Of a stretch of DNA of 64,000 nucleotides, positions 1 to 11,837 are shown piece after piece; position 1 is the first letter of the stretch; each line of letters starts with the position of its first letter. The notes below the pieces were generated by a model, which was not told the origin of the DNA, ran no database searches, and worked only from the letters and a program-made list of their open reading frames with translations. Both the position numbers and the translations under genes were made by a program. The DNA comes from Mauremys mutica (Eukaryota > Chordata > Testudines > Geoemydidae): NCBI RefSeq assembly GCF_020497125.1, contig NC_059094.1, forward strand, positions 5,497,733 to 5,561,732, written 5' to 3'.

Positions 1-307
1 CGAATCCAGCTCTGGTTTCTGTTCACTGGTCATTTAGACAGCAGCCCTGATTCCTGCAAATCTGTTTGTTATTCACAAATACTCACCAACTAGTTTGGGG
101 AAAACATGTTCAATCTCTGGGAACTTTGCAGACTGTTCTGTTTGACCATTTGTTCTTCATGGCATGTGATTGGTCACTTAAGGCATATGGTATTGTGTCT
201 GCTCCCGGATTGGATGACTGAAACCTATTAAAGCGGAAAGTAGCAAATGACCAATGGCAAAATTTGAACAGTTCATGAACGTGATATTCCATTTCCAACA
301 CCAAGAG
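1..307. other. Unassigned non-coding DNA
   Basis: I see no repeat family or gene signature here. Short open frames on the minus strand have no recognisable domain and look like chance. Confidence 0.5.
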
Positions 308-525
308 AGGAAGGATGGTTTAATGGTTACAGCACCAGCCAGGGGCTTGGGAAACCTGGGCTCAATTCCCATCTGACCTTGGGCAAGTCACCTGATCTCT
401 CTGTGCCTCAGTTCCCCACCTGTACAATGGGGCTAATAGCACTGCCCTGCTCACATGGCTGTTGTGAGAATAAATACACTATGTATTGTGAGATGCTGAG
501 TAAGGAATGATGGGAATGAGGGCTA
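308..525 (+). repeat. MIR-like SINE relic
   Basis: The stretch follows the order of a MIR/CORE-SINE. A degenerate tRNA-like head with a 'cctgggctcaattccc' B-box-like segment is followed by the hallmark core 'cttgggcaagtcac', a 'tgtgcctcagtt' segment, an 'atggggctaatag' segment and an A/T-rich tail. Divergence from the classic core is visible, so the copy is old. The call rests on the core motifs; subfamily cannot be fixed by eye. Confidence 0.8.
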
Positions 526-689
526 TAAAAGAACCACAGATAAATCGACTATGCTAGTGCACATCTGGAGCTAGAACTGATGTGGGGAAAATCCATTCCC
601 TGTTTGTGATGGTGGGAGTGGAAAAAGGAGACTCTTGATCCTGTACTCCCTGACCCCTGTGCATAATCCCATTTAAATTAAGCTGACTC

Positions 690-890
690 TTAGGTTCCAT
701 TTCCAGGTCAGCCTCATTATCTGTGTGACCATGAGCACGTCACTTAACTGCAGCATTTCCACTTTGTGCTTCAGTTTACCCACCCGTGCAGTCTGTGAAC
801 TCGCTCCCGGGTGCTGAGAGGCTGAGTTAATGAAGCGATCTGGGATCATCGGGTGACAGAGGCCAGAGAAAGGTGAAGTATTATTATTAC
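690..890 (+). repeat. Second MIR-like SINE relic
   Basis: The order is the same as in the copy 300 bases upstream: 'gtgtgaccatgagcacgtcac', then a 'cttcagtttaccc' segment, then a tail with 'tattattattaccc'. It is more diverged than the first copy. The tandem placement of two MIRs is ordinary for old intergenic DNA. Confidence 0.65.
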
Positions 891-1811
891 CCACAGTACT
901 TCCCACACACCCGGCTCACGTCCAGGAAGGAAAAAGTCAACAAGGGCTAATACCAGCAAGAGGTGGCGCTTACTTCTGAGGAACAATCACGGAAATACAG
1001 CCACGGCAGAGCTGAGTCCAACCCAAATTGCCACAGACTTTGGGAAAGTTTGATTCCAGATCTGAATTCTGCAGCCATTTTTAGGTGAAATTCACAAGAC
1101 CCTAGGGAAGTTCAGCCAAAAACATTTAATCTCCATGGGATACAAGGTCCAAGCTACCAGTGAGACACATCCACTCAAGTTAGGAATCTGGTCAAGAGTC
1201 CCCCTTTAGTCATGTGGGTTTGACTTGTATGCCATTTGGCCTGCCATTTTATCTATGGGTCTTTTGAACATGCCCAGGATCACGGCTGAATTTATTTCAC
1301 TGCCTTGATAGCACATGAAAAACAACACATTCCCGTTTTATCTTCTTTCTGACTTTAGAGTATTTATATAGTGTGTGCAAAGCATGAAGGGTAATTGCAT
1401 GCCAATGCCAATGCAATCTCCCAAGCCACACAGCAAGTTTGCTTTTCTTGAGAAGTCAGTGGTAATTAGAACTCACCCAGCTGTGAGATAAGAGGTGTAA
1501 GCAGAAAGTCCAGTGAAGGCAAATTGCCAGCTGTATGTGAGCTTAAGCAAAGGTAGATCTAGCCCTCAGAGTGACCAAGAAATCACATAGGGCACTTTGA
1601 GGCATAGGCCTTGTGCTAGGGGGAATTTTCAAGGCAGTTTGTCCTTGTCCTTCAGCTGTTAAAATGCAGAGGTTGGGCAAAATGAGTATAACACACTACC
1701 CACTCAGATCGACCATTTACACTCCCTTGGTAAAGATGAAAGTGGAGACACAAGGTGCAAGGCAGCAGAAAATCTGCCCCTATGGACTGTTCCTCAGCTT
1801 GTGTAAATCAA
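891..1811. other. Unassigned non-coding DNA
   Basis: No domain, repeat family or structured element is recognised. The sequence is A/T-rich and unremarkable. Confidence 0.45.
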
Positions 1812-2998
1812 CATACTAACTTGATATCTTTTTTGGGTGAGATTACGAGTTTGGTTGACAAAGGTAATAGCATTGATGTAGTATTTTTAGACTTCTGTGA
1901 GACATTTAATTTGGTACCACAAGGCATTTTGATTAAAAAACTAGAATGATATGAAATTAACATGGTGCCCATTAAATGGATTAAAAACTGGCTAACTGCT
2001 AGCTCTCAAAATGTAATTGGAATCAGGGAATCATCATTGAGTGGGTGTATTTCTATTGGAGTCATACAGGGATTGGTTCTTGTCCCTATACTGGAAAGAA
2101 AAAAAATGTAATCATCACTGATAAAATTTTCAGATGGCCCAAAAATTGGAGCAGTGGTAAATAACAAAGAGGACTAGTCACTGATAACAAGCAATACAAA
2201 TGCTCTGTAAGATGGGCACAAGCAAACAATCTGTGTTATTATAACCAAATATAAAATTATATGTTGGAACAAAGGATACAGGGCATACTTACAGGCTGGG
2301 GGACTCTATCCTGGGAAGCAGGGACTCTAAAACAGATTAGAAAGCTGCGGTGGATAATCAGCTGAACATGAGCTCCCAGTGTGATGCTGTGGCCAAAAGG
2401 AGTAATAAGATTCTTGAATGTACAAACGGGGGAAACTTGAGTCGCAGCAGAGAGGTTATTTTACCTCTGTATTTGGCACTGGTGCAACCGCTGCGGGGAC
2501 ACTGCATCCAGTTCTGGTACCCACAGCGGGATGTTGGTAAATGGGAGAGGGTTCAGAGAGGAGTCACAGCAAGGATTTAAAGGGCTGGAAAACCTGCTTT
2601 TAGAGTGATAAACAGATCGAGCTTCTTGAATCTAACTTCAAGAGAAGGTTAAGGGATGACTTGATCAGTCTGTAAATACCTACCTGGGGAAGAAACAAAT
2701 TGATAATGGGCTTTTCTGTGTAACAGAGAAAGTTATAACGCAATCTGATGGCTGGAAGCTGAAGCTAGACAAAATCAGACTGAAAATAACGCGCAGTTTA
2801 ATAGAGAGGGTAATTAACTACTGGAACCACATATCCAAATCGATTCTTCACCACTGGCAATTTTTAAATCAAGATTGGATATTTTTCTAAGAGATCTGCT
2901 CTAAATCAAACAGGACTTAATTCAGGGAAGTCCCATGGCCTACAGGAGGTCTGGCTAGATGATCATAATCGTTTCTTCTGGCCTTATAATCTATGAGA
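1812..2998 (+). mobile_element. Old, 5'-truncated CR1-type LINE (RT to 3' end)
   Basis: Translation around 1840-1950 gives a CR1-like reverse-transcriptase segment with a 'DVVFLDF' palm motif, the A-motif region of the polymerase. Further on, 2350-2580 gives the post-RT region typical of CR1 ORF2 ('LYLALVQPL' and 'GHCIQFWYP'). The 3' end near 2950-2998 shows the CR1 ending 'tggctagatgatcataa' and 'ggccttataatctatgag'. Stops and frameshifts interrupt every frame, so nothing is expressed. It is the most diverged of the larger CR1 copies here. The 5' two thirds of the element are missing, as is usual for CR1. Confidence 0.75.
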
Positions 2999-4050
2999 CT
3001 ACGAACATAGACCTATGCAAATCAATGGAGTTATGCCAATTTACACCCTTTGGACTCATCTCTTGGTTTTCGCTGTGAATTTTATGCCTCTCTGTCTCTA
3101 TGTACAAATGCTGGATAATAACAGAGACAGGCACAGTATTACTGTTCTTATTATTTAAAAAAGCACCATGTACCTGACTCTGCTGTTTGCTTGTTCCTGT
3201 TTGCTTGATCTCCCCTTCTTAGTTGCATGGAGATAGTTTGTTGTTTGAATGCACCAGAAATAAAATACTGTATTTTGCTGAGTCATACTTCCTCTCACCC
3301 TGCAATTACAAAGCAATGGAGGCCACAGGCCTCACTTTCTTGCAGTGGTGTAATCCAAGGTCTCTTTTCTTGTTCATTGCACATAGTTCCATTCTGTTTT
3401 CTTTCTGTGTATTTCTTGCTCTTTGCAAGTTGCTTTTCTCTTCATTTCCTGTTCCTCTCTGATAATTACACCACAATCTAATGGGCTTCTGCCCCACCCT
3501 CTGCTTTTAGCAACTGCTTCTCAATTCAGTTCTGACCCTGCTTTACACTCTTTGCCTGCTCTGGGTAAGTCTCCTGGCCTTCTGCATGCGTGCCACCAGG
3601 GTTTTGAAGCAGTTCCATCAGGTGGTGCTATTGCACAGGGCCAAACATGCATCTCTTCTGCTCTGCTGAAGTTGGGCTGACATGCTTTGCGTACCTATCA
3701 GCCTCAAGAGTTGGTGTGATTTCTGGCACAACAGCCTCTGTGCTCAATTAATTCCTTTAAGGTGATTTTGTTTTGAAGCATGATTTATGGTTTTTAAAGG
3801 GGAAGCACAGAACTGGATATGATCCTGCCAACTAGGGCAGCGGCAGCAATATGCAAAACCATCTATTAGCCGGCTGCTGAATGTATGTAAACAAGCGCTC
3901 AGTGACTGTGCACACAAATACAGAGCAGAGCTACCCAGCCTAGTTTCTATCCACAAAGGAAACTGTGTATCGGGTTCTTTGAGTTGGACTGTGGTACTGA
4001 GTGGGCAACTCCAGCAAAAAAAGAGTCAGCTTCTTCTCCCATTTGCACGC
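2999..4050. other. Unassigned non-coding DNA
   Basis: T/C-rich stretches at 3220-3560 open several overlapping short frames, but these have no domain and no consistent coding signal. No repeat family is recognised. Confidence 0.4.
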
Positions 4051-4310
4051 TGAGGTCCGGTCCACACACACACACTTGAAATTGTTTAACAAAATGTGGG
4101 GGTTTGAACCAGTTTAGTTAGACCCAGAGGAAATCCTTGTGTGGACACTTGGTTCAACTTAAACCCGGTTGTATCAGTGTAGCTTGTATTGGTGGATCTA
4201 CAGGTGCAAGTAGTTTGACACCAATATAAGTGTTCCCACAGCGAGTGGGCACCCGTTTTGTTAACCTAACTTTGTTAACAGTGTAACTTCTGTGTGCAGA
4301 CAAGGTCCTA
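4051..4310. mobile_element. Possible DNA-transposon relic with terminal inverted repeats
   Basis: The left end (ggtccacacacac, then 'ttgtttaac') and the right end ('gttaacagtgtaac', then 'gtgtgcagacaaggtc') are imperfect inverted repeats. The interior carries no coding sequence. A target-site duplication is not clear. The 'tgtg(t/c)agacaagg' ending resembles a MITE family common in turtle DNA, but the identity is uncertain. Confidence 0.4.
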
Positions 4311-4439
4311 TAAGAGGATAGGAATAGGCCATAGTGGATTGGACCATCTGTCTTGTGCTTATACAGCCCCCACACCAAAGTATCTGAGTGTCTCACAACC
4401 TTGAGTGTATGTAGACTCACAACCCAGTGTGAGGCAGAG

Positions 4440-4645
4440 AAATGCTCTTATCTCCGCTAAGCACTAAGGCTCAGATCCTCAAAGTCCATTGATCTCAATG
4501 GGAGTTAGGCACCAAATAGCATTGACCATCGATCCTAAGTGTCTTGCCCAAGGGGACGCAGGAAGTCTGTGGCAGACCCAGAAACTGAACGCAGCTCTTC
4601 TAAGGTCTGAGCTAGCACCTCAATCACCAGCTCACTGCTCCTTTC
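4440..4645 (+). repeat. Ancient SINE/LINE-tail relic with a palindromic MITE fragment
   Basis: The segment 'tcttgcccaaggggacgcaggaagtctgtggcag' (about 4540-4574) resembles the MIR3/L3-like 3' region. Just upstream, 'cagatcctcaaagtcc' and 'atgggagttaggcacc' match the palindromic MITE family also seen at 16801 and 48540. Confidence 0.45.
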
Positions 4646-5130
4646 CCTGAAGCTGAGGATCCATTGGGTCTGGTATCCAGGCCCTGGCGATGGCTTGAGG
4701 AAAAGGCAACCGCATCACCCCAGTGATATACCTGGCAAATTGTACAACACTGTACCCTGTGGCCGAGCCGTGGCATAGCCGCCCACTGAGCCCAGCGCAC
4801 CATGGGGTGATGCTCCAAGGCCTGGGCAGTCAGCATTTGGGTCACTTTTTTCTCCAAACTGCTGGAATTGCCACTGTTATTCCTTATGACTCTCAGTTTT
4901 CCACATCATCTCTTTATCTGAATCTCATGGCCGTGATTTGCCTCAATAATAGCTCTCCAAAATGAGTTTCTCACACACATGGACACTCACACCCACACTC
5001 CAAAGCACTGATGTGATTGTGTGCAGCTGTTTCTGTTCTAGTGCTCACGTCCAAGCTTTGTGTGACCGGCTTGAAGTGCTGTCCTGCTCTCTTCTCTCCG
5101 AACTCTTTACCCTTCAGGCATTTTTCCCCT

Positions 5131-5533
5131 CAGGAGAGGCTGAGGGAACTGGACTTGTTTAGTCTGCAGAAGAGAAGAGTGAGGGGGGATTTGATAGCAT
5201 CCTTCAGCTACCTGAGAGAGGGTTCCAAAGAGGATGGAGCTCAGCTGGCCTCAGTGGTAGCAGATGACAGAACAAGGAGTAATGGTCTCAAGTTGCAGTG
5301 GAGGAGGTTTAGCTTGGATATTAGGAAACATTACTTCACTAGGAAGGTGGTGAAGCACTGGAATGGGTTCCCTAGGGAGGTGGTGGAATCTCCTTTCTTA
5401 GTGGTTTTTAAGGCCAGGCTTGACAAAGCCCAGGCTGGGATGGTTTAGTTGGGGTTGGTCCTGCTTTGAGCAGGGGGTTGGACTAGATACCTCCTGAGGT
5501 CCCTTACAACCCTGAGATTCTATGATTCTATGA
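5131..5533 (+). mobile_element. 5'-truncated CR1 LINE, 3' end
   Basis: This copy keeps an open frame for the C-terminal part of CR1 ORF2 (5131-5448), including 'LFSLQKRRVRGDLI' and '[13 protein letters not shown]'. The 3' UTR follows, with 'ggtcctgctttgagcaggg' and 'ttggactagatacctcctg', and then the terminal octamer repeat 'attctatg' twice. Short copies with an intact 3' end are the normal product of CR1 retrotransposition. The same subfamily is inserted at 41825-42095. No target-site duplication is obvious. Confidence 0.92.
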
Positions 5534-6480
5534 AAGGGTTAAATTCCCCCAGTGCACAGGTCTAGCGCTACTCAAATCCCACATAAGCTCTGGCCTTAGC
5601 CTGACCATCAAAAAAGAGAAAATTCAGGAAAGGAAGAGTTCTGCTCAGAGCAGCAGGAGTGAAGAAGGTTTTGGCAGCCAAGCGTGGACCAGCCTGAAAG
5701 GCAGGAAGACCAGAGTAGAGCCTCTGCTTACCAGGCATGGTGGAGGTGATGGACTTGCAATCCCCTGTGAATGCAGTGCAACATTCAGATAGCCATGCTC
5801 AGACCTTCCCTCCTGAAGCCACAATGGCATAGGCACTTCCTTCCTGGGTGCATCATCCTCAGAGGCCAGAGCAATGGATGGTGCTATATGGGAGATGGTG
5901 ATTTGCTGGCCTCATGAAACTATTCCCAGTAATCCTGCCTTTTGGAGGTGGTACTGCCTGGGATGGTGATACCACGCAACAGATCGGTGTTTCCATCGCA
6001 AGCCCCTCCAGATTAAACAAGATCCCTACAGACACCTTCACCCAAACTCCAGCTGGCCCTGACACAAGCCTCCTCTGAGGTTCCAAAGCGTTTGTTTATA
6101 TACAACCAAATAATTTCAGCTATCGACACCCCAACCAATCTGGATATTTTTCACTTCCCCTGAACATTTCTGCATTTGCTGTTTTCCTCTAGCACTGGAA
6201 GTGACAGTGACAAAATACAAAGAGCCAGGCTGTTTTTTGTGATACAGCAGCAGAAGCAGGAAGTAATGGGAGTTCTCATCACTGTCTGTACACACAGAGC
6301 CACCATCTCCTTTCAGTTTGAACTACTCCCATTTTCAATTAAGGAAAAAAGCAAAACAAGAAAGAACAAAAGTAAAGTCTCTTGGAGAGAGCACAGTGCA
6401 TGCAACCCCTCTGTGACAAGCTGCTTCAGCTCTGAGAACAATATGGCTGCTGCCTCTGCAGAAAGGAAGAATTCATAGGG
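5534..6480. other. Unassigned non-coding DNA
   Basis: I see no gene or repeat family. The small open frames lack domains. Confidence 0.4.
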
Positions 6481-6484
6481 ATCT

Positions 6485-6605
6485 ACATTCCCATTCACAG
6501 ATGGGGAATCAGGGGGCACAGACTATGGATTGACCATCCCCAGGTAACACAGCAAGACCCCTAATGACTAGTGGGGTACTCTACTCACTGGACCACAGTG
6601 CTCGC
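6485..6605 (+). repeat. MIR3-like ancient relic
   Basis: 'cccattcacagatggggaa' followed by 'ggtaacacagcaag' and a 'actggaccacagtgc' ending follows the order of the conserved 3' part of MIR3/L3-type repeats. It is diverged and short. Confidence 0.5.
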
Positions 6606-7670
6606 CATTAAGAAAAATGAGACTCAGAGGTCCATGAAGAGGGAGACAGAAAGGAAGATTAGTTGAGCTTTCTGAAAATAGCATGTAGTTACTGAGATAC
6701 CTGGACTGGGGCCAGCAGTGGGGAAGCCCTATAACAATAGTATTATGTTCCTAAAGGTCAGAGACCTGCGCCAAAGGGTCTGGCAGGTGTGGAGAAGGAA
6801 AGGAAAAATAGAAGCTTTACCTAATGGCCATGGTGGTGTCACTGCTCAGCTCAGATAACATCTCCAAGTATGAAGTGTGAAGCACTTCCCCACAGCATGA
6901 TGGAATTTCACCTGAGCCGCCTCCCCCCCATCCGCCTCCCCCAGCCCAGCTGCAGTCAGACGTCAGTGCCACCATTATGTGCAGCAACCGGAAATTCCAG
7001 AGAGATTTGCTTTCTCTTCCTGTGTTCTCTGAGCGATACTTCTGTTTGCTAAGCTGCTCCTGACCTTTCCAAATGCCACCTCCATTTATGGCCTCCTGTC
7101 AGACTGGGCCTGCCAGGAACTGAGGCACTTTGTAGAAAAAGGCCTGGCTGGTGGCTTGGCTTCCTTGGCAACAAAGTCTTCCCCAGCAAGCAAAGGTGGT
7201 TTCAGTTCCAGGTGCTAGATCAACAAGACTGGAGGGTGCCTCTGGCTGCCTGCGGCAACGGGAAGTTGCCAGTGCACAGCACGGGGGCGGGTTAACATAG
7301 ATCAACGTGCTGTTATGCTAGACACAATATCGGAGCATGCCATTGTCATTTTCTCATTGTGGTTTCACTTCTGCTCCCTGGGGCTCCTGGGGCTTTTCAT
7401 AAACAAGTTTGACACCCATTGTCCACAGACTGGGTTCTTACTGGATTGCCATCTCTGTGCAGAAGGAAACCCAGTTATCTTACCTAACAAGGGCTGGGGT
7501 TGCTGGTCTGTTCTGTGCAATCCAATACCATGGCTAGAATAAGGATACCATAATTGTGATGTGTTACATTGACACAATAGACTTCAGGGGCTTGCACTGC
7601 ATTGCTGAGCAGGGATCTGGTGTGGTGTTGAGTAAGAGACACATTATCACTGCTTGTTCCTATTGAAGAC
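6606..7670. other. Unassigned non-coding DNA
   Basis: No recognisable gene or repeat. Short open frames occur on both strands without domain content. Confidence 0.4.
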
Positions 7671-7671
7671 A

Positions 7672-7790
7672 GAGTGTTGGCTAGTGGTCAGAGGGTAGGG
7701 GCTTAGAACCGGCCCGATTCCAGAGCTTGGTTCCTGGCTCTACTAGTCACTGTGCAAGGCTGGGCAAGTTACTTAGTCCCATGTTCCTTC
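7672..7790 (+). repeat. MIR-like relic
   Basis: 'ggctagtggtcagagggtag' resembles the tRNA-like head and 'gcaaggctgggcaagttac' resembles the MIR core. The copy is truncated after the core. Confidence 0.5.
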
Positions 7791-7984
7791 GAGTGCCCCT
7801 CTGTGGAATGGAGCCCTCATCACCTGTAGCCCTGTCACATTCTCTTTTGCAATATGCCTGTGTATAAGGGAAAAGATTTTCAGATGGGGAGAAGAGCTGT
7901 ACAAAAGCACTATTGCGCTGCAGGGTGAGTGCTGTCCTGTGATACAGAATGTACCTGAGAACGTGCCCTGGAGAGTGCTACCGC

Positions 7985-8113
7985 CAGGGTCCTCAGCTTG
8001 GGGGTCACAACCCACGGGGGCATGAAGAGCAGTCAGGGGGTCACAGGCACACTGGCCTTCAGTCTTGGCTCGATGGGAGGGGATCCCAGCACGGAGAAGG
8101 TCGAGAACCACTG
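7985..8113. mobile_element. Short hAT-type MITE
   Basis: The left end 'cagggtcctcagcttgggg' and the right end 'aaggtcgagaaccactg' are imperfect inverted repeats of the widespread 'cagtggttctcaacc' hAT/Charlie type. The length is 129 bases with no coding content. The 8-base flanks do not match well, so the boundaries carry an uncertainty of a base or two. Related ends occur at 18668-18833 and 57993-58216. Confidence 0.65.
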
Positions 8114-8424
8114 TGCCCTTGCAGTGCTTACTGGACTGATGGAGGAAGCTGGTTCTGACCCCTATATTGACTTTATATTAGCTGTAGAAGTGCATCTTTA
8201 TGACCCTCATTCTCCTCCTTCATATCCCACCTCAAAATGACCCTTCTGTCCACTGACCTCCACCCCTGTACTCCGTACTCCTCCCTTGTGACCTGCCTCA
8301 TTTCTTGTTCAACAAATACCAGAATATACGGAATTCCTTAGTAATACAATAAACCCTGCTGCTTCTCATGCTACATCACAAGCCTCTCTTGATCTCTTGG
8401 GCTCCCCCATCAATTTGTTGTATC

Positions 8425-8535
8425 CAATCTGTTGTCTCTTACACTGATGTTGTCTCTGATACATGTTTGTACAGCACCTAGCACAGTAGGGCTAAGGCCT
8501 CTAGGCATTACTGCAATACAAATAAATCATCATCT
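8425..8535 (+). repeat. Ancient SINE-like relic
   Basis: 'gtacagcacctagcacagt', 'ggcctctaggcattactg' and 'caatacaaataaatcat' form the 3' part of an old sauropsid repeat. Similar segments occur near 17400, 20500, 23430, 28450 and 49490. The family name is not certain. Confidence 0.45.
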
Positions 8536-8689
8536 TTATTAGTTTTAACCTCTTCCCTAGCTCTTCTTTTCTCAGTTATATATATTCTGCTACGTTTGTC
8601 TAATACACAGATTTTAAGGAAAGGACTGTGTCTTTTTTTAATCTCTGTAAAGCATCATGCAAAGTTATGGTGCCATACACATATCAACC

Positions 8690-8815
8690 CCCCACTCCTA
8701 AAGTCATTGCTTAGGCTTTAATTAAATCAACATTCCCATTGGCTCAATGGGAATTAGCTTGATTAAGGACTGCATATAAAACAAGTAAGAACCGATTAAG
8801 GATTTGGCCCACCAA
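8690..8815. repeat. Palindromic MITE relic
   Basis: The centre 'cattggctcaatgg' is flanked by inverted segments 'tcaacattccc' and 'gggaattagcttga'. This is the same design as the clearer palindromic element at 23475-23605. Confidence 0.45.
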
Positions 8816-9768
8816 TTAACAAAACCTATCACAAACTCCATGCCAAGATGCCTTGGTTAATACTTGTTTCATTGGGAATGTTCTGTTTCCTGTGGAAAAA
8901 CAAAAATCACCTCCTTCTCGTAATCCTTGCAGCCATCTAGCCTAGTCCCAATGGCAGGTTTCAGTCAGTGCTGTGTGGCTTGCTTGGCAAAGCCCTGTGC
9001 AATAGACATTCACCAGAGGAGTCCCTGCAAAACACAAACAGTTCACACCTAGGAATGATGTCTTAAATCTGAAGCTAAAAGGCATGTGTCCGAATGTGGA
9101 TTATGTTTCAGAGCCCAAGGGTTTCTGATAAGGAAACTAGGCTTAGTGACTCCTGCCCAGCCTGCAAAGAAACGACTCCAAATATCTGCCAGTTTGGGTA
9201 TCTGATGTACCTTGTTGGGCCTGGAAACACGGCAGAGCACGGTGAATACGGGGAACCGTCCATCTGACGAGGCGTGCGGTAGTGATAGCGCTGCTGGCGC
9301 TCAGCAATACAGTCAGACTCAGAGGGCAGCCCACAAGCAAGGGGAAGCACTTCAGTTGCAGTAAGAGCCCAGCCATAGCAGGCCGAGCCAGCACTCTCTA
9401 AGGGTGACATTCATCCCGGTGCAGAGGGCCCACACAAAGCCTAGGCCCCACTCATGTTTCAGTGAAGCCCTAGCTATGACTCAGGGGATGGGCAGTTTGG
9501 CAGAGACGCCTCATTGCCAGACACCCAGGTCAAATCCATCCCTGTCTTCCAGCAGCTGAAAGCTGTTCCCATCTGAAAGCTTTTGTTAGATAGGTCTTGA
9601 GCCAATTGCTAACGGACAGATGTCAACAGCACCTAGCCAGCCCCCACTGGAGCTAATTGGCGGATTCAGCAAGGAGGCCAGGAACTGAATGGCTATGAAG
9701 TATGAACTATGTCATCTCCGCTGTGTGCTTCCAGGCCAGGCTTGAGATGCATTGGCAGGATAACGGGG
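8816..9768. other. Unassigned non-coding DNA
   Basis: No recognisable gene or repeat. The minus-strand frames at 9049-9410 overlap one another and lack domains. Confidence 0.4.
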
Positions 9769-9776
9769 GGAGGGAT

Positions 9777-11094
9777 GAGGGTGACCAGACAGCAAGTGTG
9801 AAAAATCAGCACAGGGAGTGGGTGGGGGTAATAGGAGCCTATATAAGTGTAAGCAGAGTCAGGATGGGCTCTGCCCTGACATATGGTGGTGAATTGTGGG
9901 GAGTGTGGAAGGGAATTTCAGGTATTTGCATTGGCACACCCACCCCGCCTGGCGTGGCTCGCGGCAGCCTGGGATGGTTGTTTTGACAGCTCTGGGATCC
10001 CCAGTTTCTTTGTTGTTGGGGCGGGAGGAATGGAGTGTTGTTGCCCTGGTTGTGTGGATGAGGAACTGTGGGACTGCTTTGTGACAGATGTCTCACCATC
10101 AGGTGGGTGGCGCTTGCTAGACAAGGGACATGGGTGCCAAAACCCAGTGAATTGAGAGAGGTTGGGGCCTGCCTGCTGAGCTAATTTTGAATCCATTAGG
10201 AATCCATCTAGAGGCTGCTGAGCTGAATTCATGTTGGGCCAATGGTGCACCAGCACCTGGGCTCCCCTACTACAAGCTGAAATCACGAAAAGAGCTAAGT
10301 TTACTGAGCTGAGATCACTGAGTGCTGTGTTAACTAGTGCGGGAGCCTGAAGATCTATCACTAAGGGGCTGGCAGAGTGGAGCAGTTTGCAGCACATTGG
10401 AGCAGCCCACGGAACAGTGAGCGGAGCAGTTTGCGGGAGCGGTTCACGGGTCGGCTGGAGGAGCGGCACAGCTGGTGGAGTGGAGCCGGTCGTGGTGAAG
10501 GCTGCAGCAGAACTCCATTGAGAGGCAGACCAGTTGGCCCTGGCCCACGTAAGATGCCCCTTAACACCCTGTGTGTGTGTCCCTCCCCGCCATTTCCACC
10601 CAGGCTGCGGGGGTAAAACTCTGCAGATAAACTTTTGAACTCTGGGGTGGCACTGACCAGAGACAGAGACTTTTGAGTTGTTGGACTTTGGGGTGATTGG
10701 ACTTAAGACCCTAAGGGGGAAAGGACATTAACAAACGTACTTGGAGGTGGGTTTTTTGCTTATGGTTTGTGTTATAATTATGTTTGTGGTGTTTCTCCAG
10801 TGTGATGCCGCATTGTTTCCCTCCTTTATTAAAAAGATTTTGCTACACTCAGACTCCTTGCTTGCGAGTGGGGAAGTGTTGCCTCCTAGAGGCACCCGGG
10901 GAGGAGTGGTATGTAATTGTCCCAGGTCACTGGGTGGGGACTCGAGCTGGTTTTGCATTGCGTTATTGAAACGGAACCCCTGGATACTGAACCTGGCCCT
11001 TGTTGCTGCCAACTCAGAGGGGCAGAAGGTTACATAAGAAAAAGACCCAAAAATCAGGACTATCCCTATAAAATCAGGACATCTGGTCACCCTA
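9777..11094 (-). mobile_element. 123-bp-type MITE split by a solo LTR
   Basis: Bases 9777-9847 and 11035-11094 join to give one MITE of the family that is intact at 38200-38322, here in reverse orientation. The ends are 'agggtgaccag' and 'ctggtcaccct'. Outside them, 'ggagggat' (9769-9776) and 'ggagggac' (11095-11102) form an 8-base target-site duplication with one mismatch, which points to the hAT superfamily. Everything between 9848 and 11034 is a later LTR insertion. The two halves align to the intact copy without loss at the insertion point. Confidence 0.85.
9848..11034 (+). repeat. Solo LTR of an endogenous retrovirus, 1187 bp
   Basis: The element starts 'tgtaag', ends 'gttaca' and is flanked by the 4-base duplication 'taag' (9844-9847 and 11035-11038). 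Because it interrupts a known MITE, both boundaries are exact. A 4-base duplication fits class I (gamma-type) ERVs. Poly(A)-type signals lie near 10825 ('tttattaaaaag'). No internal viral region remains, so recombination between the two LTRs has removed it. Long open frames inside it on both strands (for example 183 codons on the minus strand) show no domain and are chance. Confidence 0.88.
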
Positions 11095-11216
11095 GGAGGG
11101 ACGTACAATGCTATAACTCTTTGTAGGATCGAAGATTGTGGTCTTCAGAGCTCTTTGTCTGGCACCTTTCTCCAACACAAAATACCCTTTAAAACCCCCA
11201 CGTTGGCACGGGGTGC

Positions 11217-11833
11217 TGTACTCACCACCGGAGTGCCTCCTTGCAGCTGTGGCTGGGGATTAACTCTGCCACTCTGACACCCCTTCCTGCGGATGCTCAC
11301 TCCATCTCTCTTGGGACTCCATGGCTCCCTCTTCGTGTCTTGGCCCTCCAGGGGGAAGGGGGATGGGTTGTGTTCCAAAGTCTCTCTCTATCAACCATGC
11401 CAGGCAATCTTCCAATTCACTGCACCTCAATGGTGCCACTTCCCCAGTGGCTGGTAGGGAAACCCAGGCCCACTGTCTTCTCTGGGTTCCAGGCCAGGGA
11501 CCCTACAACTAGTGGCTAAGGTCTGCACTGTCCCATACCTTGATGCCATTTCCCTGGACCGCTTTCTATGTTGCCTCTATCAGGCTCCTTCTCCACCCTC
11601 CTCTGGGTATGCGCATCCCTCCAGACCAAGCTGCCTTCTCTCCCTAGCCTGAGAGAGTGACTGCAGGGCTCTGCAGCCCCCTGGCTTTATACAAGCCCTG
11701 CCTCTTCCTGTGCAGGTGAGCGTCATCCTCTGATTAGTCCTCATTGCTCCCTGGCTCCCCCTCCAGGTGCAGCCTCTGCAGTTAACTGGCTCCTCCAGGG
11801 GCTGGTGTGGGGTGAACACCCCACCACACACCA
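11217..11833 (-). repeat. Probable solo ERV LTR, minus strand
   Basis: Read on the minus strand, the element begins with 'tggtgtgtggtggggtg', carries a TATA-like 'tgtataaagcc' (plus-strand 11684-11698) about 135 bases in, and ends '..gtggtgagtaca'. The flanking 4-mers 'gtgc' (11213-11216) and 'gtac' (11834-11837) differ by one base and may be the decayed target-site duplication. The TATA position and the TG...CA ends support an LTR; the exact ends are less certain than for the neighbour at 9848. Confidence 0.6.
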
Positions 11834-11837
11834 GTAC

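Noticed and set aside
9918..10469. Minus-strand open frame of 183 codons
   Set aside because: It lies wholly within the solo LTR at 9848-11034 and shows no domain.
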